A stretch of 64,000 nt of DNA, from NCBI GenBank assembly GCA_963809245.1, contig CAWEIU010000006.1, forward strand, positions 99,565-163,564. Reading direction: 5' to 3'. A program made the translations under genes and the position numbers. Positions 51,021 to 58,998 of this stretch are shown piece after piece. The stretch comes from Roseiarcus sp963809245. Its GTDB lineage: Bacteria > Pseudomonadota > Alphaproteobacteria > Rhizobiales > Beijerinckiaceae. Position 1 is the first letter of the stretch. Each line of letters starts with the position of its first letter. The notes below the pieces were generated by a model. It was not told where the DNA came from and did no database searches. It was given only the letters and a program-made list of their open reading frames with translations.

Positions 51021-53435
51021 ATGAGATCGCATTGTCAGGTCGCCGTGATCGGCGGCGGCGTCGTCGGCGCGAGCGTCCTCTATCACCTGACCAAGGGCGG
51101 CTGGAAGGACGTCATGCTGATCGAGCGCGCGGAGCTCACCTCCGGCTCGACGTGGCACGCGGCGGGCGGCATGCATACGCTCAACGGCGATCCCAACGTC
51201 GCCAAGCTGCAGCAGTACACGATCAACCTCTACAAGGAGATCGAAGCGATCTCCGGCGTCTCGTGCGGCATGCACGTGACCGGCGGCCTCAATCTCGCCG
51301 GCACCAAGGAGCGGCTCGACTGGCTCAAGATGGCGCGCGCTCGCGGTCGCTATCTCGGCATGAACCTCGAAATTCTCTCGATCGAGGAAGCCGCCAAAAT
51401 GTATCCCTTCATCGAGAAGAAGCACTTCGTCGGCGCGATGTACGATCCCGTCGAAGGCCATCTCGACCCGTGGGGCGTCACCAACGCCTATGCGAAATGC
51501 GCGACGATGGCGGGCGCCGAGATCAACCGCTTCACGCGCGTCGTCGATCTCAAGCCGCGCCCTGACGGTTCGTGGGACGTGATCACCGACAAGGGAACAA
51601 TCGTCGCCGAACACGTCGTCAACTGCGGCGGCCTCTGGGCGCGCGAGGTCGGCAGAATGGTCGGCCTCGAATTGCCGGTGCTCGCGATGGAGCACCACTA
51701 CCTCATCACCGAGGACATCCCCGGCGTCATCGACCCCAAGGTCGACAAGTTCCACGTCATTGATTTCGAGGGCGAGATCTACATGCGCCAGGAGGGCGGC
51801 GGCATGTTGATCGGCACCTACGAGCAGGCGTGCCAGCCCTGGTCCGAGCAGGAGACGCCGTGGGACTTCGGCCAGAACCTGCTGCCCAACGACCTCGACC
51901 GCATCGCGCCGAGCCTGGAGACGGCGTTCGAGCATTTCCCTGAGTTGGGGAAGGCCGGCATCCGCAAGGTCGTCAACGGTCCCTTCACCTTTGCGCCGGA
52001 CGGCAATCCGCTGATCGGGCCGGTGAAGGGCCTCAAGAATTTCTGGGTCGCCTGCGGCGTGATGGCTGGCTTCAGCCAGGGCGGGGGCGTCGGCCTCGCG
52101 CTCGCCAATTGGATGATCGACGGCGATCCGGGCCACGACGTCTGGGGCATGGACGTGTCGCGCTTCGGCGACTGGGCGACGCTTCCCTACACCAACGCCA
52201 AAGTGCGTGAGAATTATTCGCGCCGCTTCCGCATCCGCTTCCCCAATGAGGAGCTCCCGGCGGCGCGGCCTCATCGCACGTCGCCCCTCTACGACCGAAT
52301 GGTCGCATCGAACGCCGTGATGGGCGAGTCCTGCGGCCTCGAGCAGCCGTTGTGGTTCGCGCCGAAGGGCATGGAGCCGATCGAGGACGTCACCTTCCGC
52401 CGCTCCAACGCCTTCCCCCATGTCGGCGAGGAGTGCCGCGCCGTGCGCGCCAATCTCGGCATGACCGAGATCTCCAACTACGGAAAGATCGTGGTCGAGG
52501 GGCCGCGCGCGGCGGAGTTCCTCAACCAGGTGATGGCGAACCGTGTGCCCGCCGTCGGCAAGCTCGCGCTTTCGCCGATGCTCAACGAGCAGGGCAAGCT
52601 GATCGGCGATTTCACGGTCAGCCGCTACGCCGAAGACAAGTTCCTGCTCGTCTGCTCGCTGGCGGCGGAGGACTATTACATCCGCTGGTTCGAACGGCGC
52701 CTCCCCAGCGACGGCGTGACGTGCCGCGGCGCCTCGATGGAGTATCCGGGGCTTTCGATCGCGGGGCCGAAGGCGCGCGACCTGTTGCAGAAGCTCGTGC
52801 GCGAGGACGTCTCGAACGCCGCTTTCCCGTTCCTGTCGTTCCGCAAGATGGACGTCGGGCGAATTCCGGCGCTGGTCGGACGCGTCTCCTTCACTGGGGA
52901 ACTCGGCTACGAGATCTGGGTCCGGCCGGAATATCTGCGTGCGCTGCACGCAATTCTGCTCGAGGCGGGCGAACCGCTGGGGCTCAAGGAATTCGGCATG
53001 CGCGCGCTGCTGAGCCTGCGCCTCGAAAAGAGCTTCGGCACCTGGTTCCGCGAATATCGCCCCATCTACACGGCCTATGAAGCGGGGCTCGGCCGGTTCG
53101 TCGATTTCAAGAAGAACGATTTCGTTGGGAGGGAAGCCGCGGCGCGCGAAAAGGAGAGCGGCGGCAAGCTGCGCCTGCAGACCTTCGCCGTCGATGCGAG
53201 CGACGCCGACGCGATCGGCGACGAGCCGATCTGGCGGGACGGCAAGGTGGTGGGCTGGGTGACATCGGGCGGCTACGGCCATTGCGTCGGCCAGTCGCTC
53301 GCCATGGGCTATATCGAAAAAGAGCTAGCCTCGACCGACGGCGGTTTTGAAATCGAGATCATCGGCGAACGCCGTCCGGCGGTTCGTCTCAAAGCGCCTG
53401 CCTACGACCCCTCGGGCGTGGCGATGCGCAGTTAA
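51021..53435 (+). CDS. Dimethylglycine/sarcosine dehydrogenase-like FAD oxidoreductase with GcvT domain
   Basis: From ATG 51021, with GGGAGG 7 bases upstream, the product is 804 residues. The N-terminus VAVIGGGVVGASVLYHLTKG is a FAD-binding DAO motif, followed by LTSGSTWHAAGGMHTLNGD with the flavin-linking histidine region. From about residue 430 a GcvT/aminomethyltransferase part follows, with RANLGMTEISNYGKIVVEGP, YEIWVRPEYLRALHAILLEA and LGLKEFGMRALLSLRLEKSF. Such fusions oxidise N-methyl groups of dimethylglycine or sarcosine and pass the C1 unit to tetrahydrofolate. In the cluster it would handle the demethylated product of the MttB step. Confidence 0.92.
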   Translation: MRSHCQVAVIGGGVVGASVLYHLTKGGWKDVMLIERAELTSGSTWHAAGGMHTLNGDPNVAKLQQYTINLYKEIEAISGVSCGMHVTGGLNLAGTKERLDWLKMARARGRYLGMNLEILSIEEAAKMYPFIEKKHFVGAMYDPVEGHLDPWGVTNAYAKCATMAGAEINRFTRVVDLKPRPDGSWDVITDKGTIVAEHVVNCGGLWAREVGRMVGLELPVLAMEHHYLITEDIPGVIDPKVDKFHVIDFEGEIYMRQEGGGMLIGTYEQACQPWSEQETPWDFGQNLLPNDLDRIAPSLETAFEHFPELGKAGIRKVVNGPFTFAPDGNPLIGPVKGLKNFWVACGVMAGFSQGGGVGLALANWMIDGDPGHDVWGMDVSRFGDWATLPYTNAKVRENYSRRFRIRFPNEELPAARPHRTSPLYDRMVASNAVMGESCGLEQPLWFAPKGMEPIEDVTFRRSNAFPHVGEECRAVRANLGMTEISNYGKIVVEGPRAAEFLNQVMANRVPAVGKLALSPMLNEQGKLIGDFTVSRYAEDKFLLVCSLAAEDYYIRWFERRLPSDGVTCRGASMEYPGLSIAGPKARDLLQKLVREDVSNAAFPFLSFRKMDVGRIPALVGRVSFTGELGYEIWVRPEYLRALHAILLEAGEPLGLKEFGMRALLSLRLEKSFGTWFREYRPIYTAYEAGLGRFVDFKKNDFVGREAAAREKESGGKLRLQTFAVDASDADAIGDEPIWRDGKVVGWVTSGGYGHCVGQSLAMGYIEKELASTDGGFEIEIIGERRPAVRLKAPAYDPSGVAMRS

Positions 53436-53510
53436 GCCGAAACCGGCTTTCTCAAGTCGCGCCCCGCGGGCGATCAAGCCGCCTCGCGGGGATGCGCTGT
53501 GGTCGCCGGC

Positions 53511-53666
53511 TCAGCCGCGCGCGGCTTCGCGAGCGATCTGCTCGATGTCGGCGCGGTCGATGCCGAGGTCGTGCAGTTCGCGATCCGAATAGGTGGAGAG
53601 TTCGCGAACAACGTTCCAGTAGGCGCGACGCTCGCGGAAATAACGGCGAATGAATTCGAACTTCAT
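53511..53666 (-). CDS. DUF1127 (YjiS-like) small protein
   Basis: The 51-residue product from ATG 53666 is MKFEFIRRYFRERRAYWNVV followed by RELSTYSDRELHDLGIDRAD and IEQIAREAARG, a textbook DUF1127 protein. GGAGA lies 5 bases upstream. The RELHDLGI.R.DI motif is the diagnostic core. In other alphaproteobacteria these small arginine-rich proteins bind RNA and affect C1 and phosphate metabolism; no function is proven here. A sigma-70-like promoter at 53762-53790 drives it. Confidence 0.9.
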   Translation of the reverse strand: MKFEFIRRYFRERRAYWNVVRELSTYSDRELHDLGIDRADIEQIAREAARG

Positions 53667-54024
53667 GGCGGTCTCCATCTCGTCAGGAGCCGGCGAATTG
53701 GATTCGTTGATCCCTTCGACGACCGATTTCCCTTGAGCGTTCCTTCTCCATGACGAGATGTGAGATAGATTGCTGCGGTGCAAAAGTCAATGGTGCAGTG
53801 CGAATGATATGCGCTCACTGCATGGGCATACGGTGATGAAAACACCGCCAGAGGGCGATTTGGCGCCCATATTTAGAGCGTATCCGCTGAATCCCACGCA
53901 AACTCGGCTACAGGCATGCGTGAATTCGCATATCAGCTATAGCCAAGTAGAGCCGGTTGGCCACTGTGTCGGCTTCCCCGCCATCGGAGCGACGTGACAA
54001 GGTTGCTGGGCGCCGAGCCGCTCG
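53667..54024. other. Intergenic region between the DUF1127 and DUF2019 genes
   Basis: No gene is seen in these 358 bases. The left part holds the DUF1127 promoter and an inverted repeat TGCAGTG (53794-53800) / CACTGCA (53816-53822) with a 15-base spacer. The remainder is featureless. Confidence 0.55.
53762..53790 (-). promoter_or_regulatory. Sigma-70-type promoter of the DUF1127 gene
   Basis: On the minus strand TTGACT (53790-53785) and TATCTC (53767-53762) are separated by exactly 17 bases. The -10 is about 95 bases before the ATG at 53666. The inverted repeat TGCAGTG-N15-CACTGCA lies just upstream of the -35 and may bind a regulator. Confidence 0.55.
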
Positions 54025-54810
54025 TCAGACCCCGTAGACGATCAGCCCCTTCTCGCGCCATCGCGAGAGCGCCAGGCGAGCGGCAAAACCATCGCCGTAA
54101 ATCCCATTGCGGGCGACTTCCTCCAGCACGGCGACCGCTTCAGGTTCGGCGATGCGGAGGCAAGCGGTCGCGGCCTCGCGGCGAACTGTCTGATTGTCGC
54201 TAGCGAAGAGCGGAAGCAGCCTTGCCAGCCGGCCGCGCGCCTTCAGCCGCCGCATCAAGTCCCAAACCTCGCGGACGATGTCGTTCCGCAAGTCCTGGTC
54301 CGCTTCATTTTCGAGACAATCGAGATAGTTGACGCCGCTTTCGCGAAGCGTTGCGTCCTCAAAGCGGGCGACCAGCATGTCGTCCGTCATTTCGTCCAGC
54401 GTCGGATCCTGCGGCGGCGGCTGACGCGCGCGGCGTTGCAGGGCGAGCACCTCCTCCGTCGGCCGCATCGCCTGCGCCGCCTTGGCCGCCGCATCCGCTA
54501 TTTCCGGCGAGAGCGAGCCCAGAAACGCCGCCGCCGTCATGCGGATATCTGGGTCGGCGTCTTTCAGCATTCGCTCCACCTCGGCGGTTGGTCGACGCGG
54601 CGTGAGAGCGACGCTCACCGCCCAGAGCTGCGCGAAGGTGGGCTTGAGCGCTTCCATGTCGACCGGCCCCACGCTTGGAGCGAGAGGATCGCGCAAGCTC
54701 GAAAGCGGCTTCAATTGCCGAGCCCCGATCCCATGTTGCTTGGCCGCAGCCACAAACATTTCGAGCAGGCGCTTGGTGGAGAGGGCCGAGTAATCTTCCG
54801 CGCTTCTCAT
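54025..54810 (-). CDS. DUF2019 / HEAT-like helical protein, possible immunity protein
   Basis: The 261-residue product is helical. Its C-terminal half (about 140-255) matches DUF2019: DEMTDDMLVARFEDATLRES, VWDLMRRLKARGRLARLLPL, and TVRREAATACLRIAEPEAVA. A similar HEAT-like repeat (VERMLKDADPDIRMTAAAFL) lies in the first half, suggesting an internal duplication. Proteins with this domain are often found directly after polymorphic-toxin genes. Here it lies just downstream of a decayed toxin-like reading frame on the same strand, overlapping its final codon by 4 bases. The immunity role is inferred from that neighbour. Confidence 0.7.
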   Translation of the reverse strand: MRSAEDYSALSTKRLLEMFVAAAKQHGIGARQLKPLSSLRDPLAPSVGPVDMEALKPTFAQLWAVSVALTPRRPTAEVERMLKDADPDIRMTAAAFLGSLSPEIADAAAKAAQAMRPTEEVLALQRRARQPPPQDPTLDEMTDDMLVARFEDATLRESGVNYLDCLENEADQDLRNDIVREVWDLMRRLKARGRLARLLPLFASDNQTVRREAATACLRIAEPEAVAVLEEVARNGIYGDGFAARLALSRWREKGLIVYGV

Positions 54811-55250
54811 TGCAGGACTCCGAATAACCTCAGGGTCGCCAGGGCGTCCGCATATTGCGCGTCGTAATCCATGCCGCTGACGACCACCCGGCGTCGACGT
54901 TCGTTCGCATCGCCGGATCCGTCATGTTGTAATAGTCGGTGACCAGCCTGTGTTTGACGCGCGGGATCCAGACAATGTTGCTTGGCGCGTTGATCACGTC
55001 CCATCCGAATTTTTCGACGCCCACTTCGACAGGCGCCTTCTCGCTTGGTGGCGATGTCGATTGGAAAACCGTACCGGACGCCCAGGTCGCTGTTCTGCTC
55101 ATTGGCTGGGCGCATCGCCCAAACGTGACCGCCCTCCGGCCTCGTCGAGCGAATCAACATGGGCGCGCCGCCTATGAACAGACCGTTCTGATCGCAACGC
55201 ACGCCCTCGTCGCTCAAACGGAAGAAGCGAGAGGTGGGAAACGGGTCCAT
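54807..55250 (-). pseudogene. Decayed toxin-like reading frame upstream of the DUF2019 gene
   Basis: Starting at ATG 55250, the frame reads MDPFPTSRFFRLSDEGVRCD and RYGFPIDIATK, then breaks. A one-base shift at about 55045 restores APVEVGVEKFGWDVINAPSN and IVWIPRVKHRLVTDYYNMTD. A second shift near 54900 restores VVVSGMDYDAQYADALATLR and LFGVLQ to the stop at 54807. The composite tail, with NAPSNIVWIPRVKH and YYN, resembles the C-terminal nuclease-like domains of polymorphic toxins. The gene is N-terminally short and has no export signal. It is followed by a DUF2019 gene that overlaps it by 4 bases. The identity is tentative; the two frame breaks are visible. Confidence 0.6.
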
Positions 55251-55605
55251 GCAAGTCGCTCTCGGTCGAACGGGAAGGCGTTTTGAGACTAGAACATAAG
55301 CAGAACTTAACGTCAATAAAATGTGCATAGCATTCGCCAAACCGGGGCCAGCGCCCCCGCCGCGCCGCAGGATCGCGCCATCATTCGCGGCCGCCCATTT
55401 TCGATTTGACAGCGCCGGGCCCGCGGCCTAGGGAACCACCGCAACGGGCGCGCTCTCGCGATGAGGGCGCGTTCGTCGTTTGACGCACCCGTGGCCACGC
55501 CTTGCTCGGCGGAAGCCTGTCGGCGCGGAGTTCTCCCTTCCGGGAGCGCTTGGCGCAGAGGAGGGCGCGTTCCCTGACCAACCCCGTTCTCTCAGAGGAA
55601 CCGCG
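55251..55605. other. Intergenic region upstream of rpsD
   Basis: No gene is supported in these 355 bases. The right end should hold the rpsD promoter and leader, with AGAGGAACCGCG as ribosome-binding region, but I could not pick a convincing -35/-10 pair. Confidence 0.5.
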
Positions 55606-56223
55606 ATGACGAAGCGCGCAGAAGCGAAGTACAAAATTGATCGCCGTATGGGCGAGAACATCTGGGGCCGCCCCCGCAGCCCCTTCAACAAGCGTGAATA
55701 TGGCCCCGGCCAGCACGGCCAGCGCCGCAAGGGCAAGGCGACCGACTTCGGCACCCAGCTCAAGGCCAAGCAGAAGCTCAAGGGCTATTACGGCAACATT
55801 TCCGAGCGCCAGTTCCACAAGTACTACGTCGAGGCGCGCCGCCTGCGCGGCGACTCGAGCGCCCATCTGATCGGCCTCCTGGAGCGCCGGCTCGACGCGG
55901 TCGTCTACCGCTCCAAATTCGTGCCGACGGTGTTCGCCGCCCGCCAGTTCATCAATCACGGGCATCTGAAGGTGAACGGTCGCCGCGTCAACATCGCCTC
56001 CTATCAGGTCAAGGTCGGCGACGTGATCGAGATCAAGGAAGCCTCGCGTCAGCTCGCCATGGTGCTCGAAGCGGCCGGGCTCGCCGAGCGCGACGTTCCC
56101 GACTACATCGAGGTCGATCACGCCAAGGGCACGGCCAAGCTGACCCGCGTCCCCGGCCTGTCCGAAGTGCCGTATCCGACGCACATGGAGCCGAACCTGG
56201 TGGTCGAGTTCTATTCGCGCTGA
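55606..56223 (+). CDS. rpsD: 30S ribosomal protein S4
   Basis: S4 binds the 5' domain of 16S rRNA and begins small-subunit assembly. The 205-residue product opens MTKRAEAKYKIDRRMGENIW and has PGQHGQRRKGKATDFGTQLK, KQKLKGYYGNISERQFHKYY, LERRLDAVVYRSKFVPTVFA with the S4 RNA-binding domain RQFINHGHLKVNGRRVNIAS. AGAGGAAC lies 6 bases before the ATG. The classic terminator at 56252-56281 follows. The alphaproteobacterial isolation of rpsD from the alpha operon is seen here. Confidence 0.98.
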   Translation: MTKRAEAKYKIDRRMGENIWGRPRSPFNKREYGPGQHGQRRKGKATDFGTQLKAKQKLKGYYGNISERQFHKYYVEARRLRGDSSAHLIGLLERRLDAVVYRSKFVPTVFAARQFINHGHLKVNGRRVNIASYQVKVGDVIEIKEASRQLAMVLEAAGLAERDVPDYIEVDHAKGTAKLTRVPGLSEVPYPTHMEPNLVVEFYSR

Positions 56224-56251
56224 GCGAGCGCACCCAATCCTGACATCCCCC

Positions 56252-56281
56252 AGAGCCGCCTCCCTCGAGGCGGCTCTTTTC
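56252..56281 (+). terminator. Rho-independent terminator after rpsD
   Basis: AGAGCCGCCTC at 56252-56262 pairs with GAGGCGGCTCT at 56267-56277 over a 4-base loop, followed by TTTTCG. It is a textbook intrinsic terminator 29 bases after the rpsD stop. Confidence 0.9.
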
Positions 56282-56289
56282 GTTTGCGC

Positions 56290-56420
56290 CTGACCCTCAC
56301 CCCAGCTCTCTCCCGCAAGCGGGAGAGGGGTCGCGGCGCCGCTTATCCCCTTCTCGCTGCGGAGCGGACGAATGCTGCGCATTCGCCTAGCGAAGCTGGC
56401 GCCAAGGGCCGGATGAGGGC
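56290..56420. repeat. Dispersed repeat, family 2
   Basis: Contains CTCTCCCGCAAGCGGGAGAG and, at 56361-56390, GGAGCGGACGAATGCTGCGC followed by ATTCGCCTAG, the same block as at 45699-45727, then GGGCCGGATGAGGG as at 45748-45761. It fills the gap between rpsD and the esterase gene. Confidence 0.7.
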
Positions 56421-56434
56421 CCACCGCGTCGCGA

Positions 56435-57128
56435 CTATCGCGCGCGGACGCCGAAGGCCTGCGCGAGGAACAGCCCTCCGTGGCGCAGTCCGCCCTCGTC
56501 GATGCCGTGGCCGATGCCGAACGAGAGATGCCACTGGCTCGGGATTTCCGCCTTGGCGAGATCGTTCATCGCGATGAACATCGCTTCGAGCGGGATCACC
56601 GGATCCTGGTCGCCGTGGACCAGCAGGATCGGCGCGTGTTCGCCGCGCGCGTGCGGCGCCGGCCTCGCCGAGACGATCCGGCCCGACCAGCAGGCCGGAA
56701 TAGCCGATGATCGCCGCCGGCGCGCGCTTGCGGCGCAGGCCGACATGCAGCGCCATCATCGCCCCCTGGCTGAAGCCGACGAGCGCGAGGCGCGATTCGT
56801 CGAGGCCGAGGCGCGCCAGTTCCTCGTCGAGGAAAGCGTCGATCGAAGGCTGGGCCGAAACGACGCCGTTCCAGCGTTCGGCGGCGCCGCGCGGGTCTTC
56901 CGGCTCCGTCGTGCTGAGCGCGAACCATTGCCGGCCCATCGGCGAACCCGCGCAGCGTTCCGGCGCATGCGGCGACACGAAGGAGGCGTTCGGCAGCAGG
57001 CCGCGCCACTGATCGCCGAGCGCGATCAGGTCCTCGCCGTCCGCGCCATAGCCGTGCAGGAACACGACGAGCTGTTTGGTCGCCGCGCCTCTAGGATCGC
57101 GGCGCGGGCCGGTCAATTTCACTGTCAT
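56435..57128 (-). CDS. Phospholipase/carboxylesterase (alpha/beta hydrolase), with an apparent frameshift
   Basis: From ATG 57128 the frame shows KQLVVFLHGYGADGEDLIAL, WFALSTTEPEDPRGAAERWN and the nucleophile elbow LVGFSQGAMMALHVGLRRKR. Near 56650, inside an alternating GCGCGCG run, the frame changes. The next frame carries HAPILLVHGDQDPVIPLEAM with the catalytic Asp and SFGIGHGIDEGGLRHGGLFL with the catalytic His, and ends at 56435. Together they give a normal carboxylesterase of the YpfH/PlpE-type of about 230 residues. As written, the long frame instead runs on into repeat sequence. An indel in a GC-repeat is a likely assembly error but could be real. Confidence 0.85.
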
Positions 57129-57197
57129 GGGGCACTCCGGGTAGGGGTCGCCGCACGGTCTAGCGTGAATGCGGAACGCGCGCCATCCCGAGGCCCG

Positions 57198-57995
57198 CTA
57201 TTGCCCGATCACCCCGGCGCGCTGCTTGACGCCGCGATAGAAGGCCCAGAGCATCCGCGCCGCGACGCCGCGCAGCGGGCGCCAGCGCTCCGCGATCCGC
57301 TCCAGCTTTCGCGCGTCGGGTCGCGTCTTGAGGTTCAGCGCCAGGCGCGCGGCCTCCTGAAGCGCCAGATCGCCGGCGGGAAAGGCGTCGGGATGGCCGA
57401 GGCAGAACAAGAGGAAGATGTCGGCGGTCCACGGTCCGACGCCCTTCACCGCGACCAGCGCTTCATGCGCCTCGCGCGCGTCGCGTTCGGCCAGGGCCTC
57501 GAGATCGAGCCCGTCCGCCGCAGCCGCCGCGAGCGCGCGCAACGCCTTCATTTTCGGCAGCGAGAGGCCGCAGCGCCTCAGCGCCGCGTCGTCGGCGTCG
57601 AGCAGGGTCGCGGCGCTCAGCGGCGACAATTCGGCCTCGAGCCGCGCAAAGATCGCGTTGGCGCTGGCGACCGAGACCTGCTGCGAGACGATGATCGCCG
57701 CAAGCCCGGCGAAGCCCGGCGCGCGCCGCCGCAACGGGGGAGGGCCGCCGATCTCGATCAAGCGGGCGACGACCTCGGGATCGAGCGCGAGGAGCCTCGC
57801 GGCTGCGTCGGCGAGCGCGGCCTCCGAATCGATCGGCGGTCCGGGATGGTAGTGGTTCGGCGGCTTGGCGGCGCGCCGGCGGCGCCTGCGGGCGCGCTTC
57901 GCCTTCGGCCGCGGCGCGGCGCCGCTCGCCTTCGCCGTCGGCTTGCCGGCGCCGCGCTTTTTGGAAACACTGCCTTTCGAAACCCGACTCGCCAT
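57198..57995 (-). CDS. DNA-3-methyladenine glycosylase II (AlkA-like, HhH-GPD)
   Basis: From ATG 57995 the product is 265 residues; almost 100 more codons are open upstream but are low-complexity. After a basic Ala/Lys/Arg-rich lead of about 50 residues comes the glycosylase: FAGLAAIIVSQQVSVASANA, LSLPKMKALRALAAAAADG and the helix-hairpin-helix EALVAVKGVGPWTADIFLLF with the catalytic aspartate in HPDAFPAGDLALQEAARLAL. These match AlkA/MAG2 enzymes that remove alkylated bases. The basic tail could aid DNA binding. It is transcribed divergently from gluQ. Confidence 0.9.
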   Translation of the reverse strand: MASRVSKGSVSKKRGAGKPTAKASGAAPRPKAKRARRRRRRAAKPPNHYHPGPPIDSEAALADAAARLLALDPEVVARLIEIGGPPPLRRRAPGFAGLAAIIVSQQVSVASANAIFARLEAELSPLSAATLLDADDAALRRCGLSLPKMKALRALAAAAADGLDLEALAERDAREAHEALVAVKGVGPWTADIFLLFCLGHPDAFPAGDLALQEAARLALNLKTRPDARKLERIAERWRPLRGVAARMLWAFYRGVKQRAGVIGQ

Positions 57996-58039
57996 CGCCG
58001 ATTCCCGCTGCGTCGCGATCGGCCCGCAACGCCCTCGCC

Positions 58040-58998
58040 ATGACCCTTGCCGCACGTCCGACGTTTCGCTTCGCGCCCTCGCCCAACGGGGCGCTGCATC
58101 TCGGCCACGCCTATTCCGCTCTGATGAACCAGCGACTCGCCGGGGACGCCGACGGACGCTTGCTGCTGCGCATTGAAGACATCGACGCGACGCGCTGCAA
58201 GCCGGAATTCGAGACGGCGATGCGCGAGGACCTCGATTGGCTCGGGATCGCGTTCTCGGAGCGAGCCGCGTCGCCAGAGCGAGCATCTCGACGACTATGC
58301 GCGACGCGCTCGCCGCGCTCGAAGCGCGCGGCCTCGTCTATCCCTGCTATTGCGGCCGCGCCGAAATCGCTCGCGCCAACGGCGGCCTACGCGATCCCGA
58401 CGGCGCGCCGCTGCATCGCGGCCGCTGCGTCGCCGTCCCGGCAGAGGAAGCCGCCCGGCGCGCGGCGGCCGGCGAGCGCCCGGCCATGCGGCTCGACGTT
58501 TCCGGGGCCTTGTCGAGCCTCGCCGCGCCGTTGACCTGGCGCGAATTCGGCGAGGGCGCCCGCGAGCGGATCGTCGAGGCGGATCCCGCCGCCTGGGGCG
58601 ACGTCGCGCTGCGCGGGCGAGGCCAGCCGGCGAACTATCACCTCGCCGTCGTCGTCGACGACGCGCTGCAGGCGATCGGCGACGTCGTGCGCGGCCGCGA
58701 CCTCTACGCCGCGACTTCGGTCCATCGTTTGTTGCAGGCCTTGCTCGGCCTGCCAGAGCCTCGCTACCGCCACCATCGTCTCGTGCTCGACGCCAACGGC
58801 GACAAAATGTCGAAGAGCGCCTCCTCGACGCCGCTTCGCGCGTTGCGCGAGGCGGGCTTCGCCGCCGTCGAGTTGCGCGCGGCGCTCGGCTTCCGCGCGG
58901 CGGCGGGCTCGCGCCAACAGCGCGCGGCAATTGAGGAATCGAGACCGTGCGGCGATTCTATCCAATCGCCGCACGGTCTCGCCGTGCGGTTCAGTTGA
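58040..58998 (+). pseudogene. gluQ: Glutamyl-Q tRNA(Asp) synthetase, broken by two frame changes
   Basis: GluQ attaches glutamate to the queuosine base of tRNA-Asp. The frame from ATG 58040 shows PTFRFAPSPNGALHLGHAYS, LLLRIEDIDATRCKPEFETA and DLDWLGIAFSE. Near 58262 it shifts, and SEPRRQSEHLDDYA continues in a second frame. Near 58300 a further shift leads to RDALAALEARGLVYPCYCGR, WGDVALRGRGQPANYHLAVV and LVLDANGDKMSKSASSTPLR in a third frame. The first break could be a 4-base duplication of GAGC. The true end is unclear because the last frame passes through the hairpin at 58941-58980. GluQ is dispensable, so true decay is as likely as assembly error. Confidence 0.8.
58941..58980. terminator. 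Perfect 17-bp inverted repeat between gluQ and the M23 peptidase gene
   Basis: GAGACCGTGCGGCGATT at 58941-58957 is exactly complementary to AATCGCCGCACGGTCTC at 58964-58980 around the loop CTATCC. It lies between convergent genes and is the strongest hairpin seen in the window. A bidirectional terminator is the simplest reading, though T-runs are missing. Confidence 0.75.

Noticed and set aside
51015..53282. 755-codon minus-strand open frame opposite the FAD oxidoreductase
   Set aside because: Antisense artefact of high GC; the plus strand encodes a complete FAD/GcvT enzyme.
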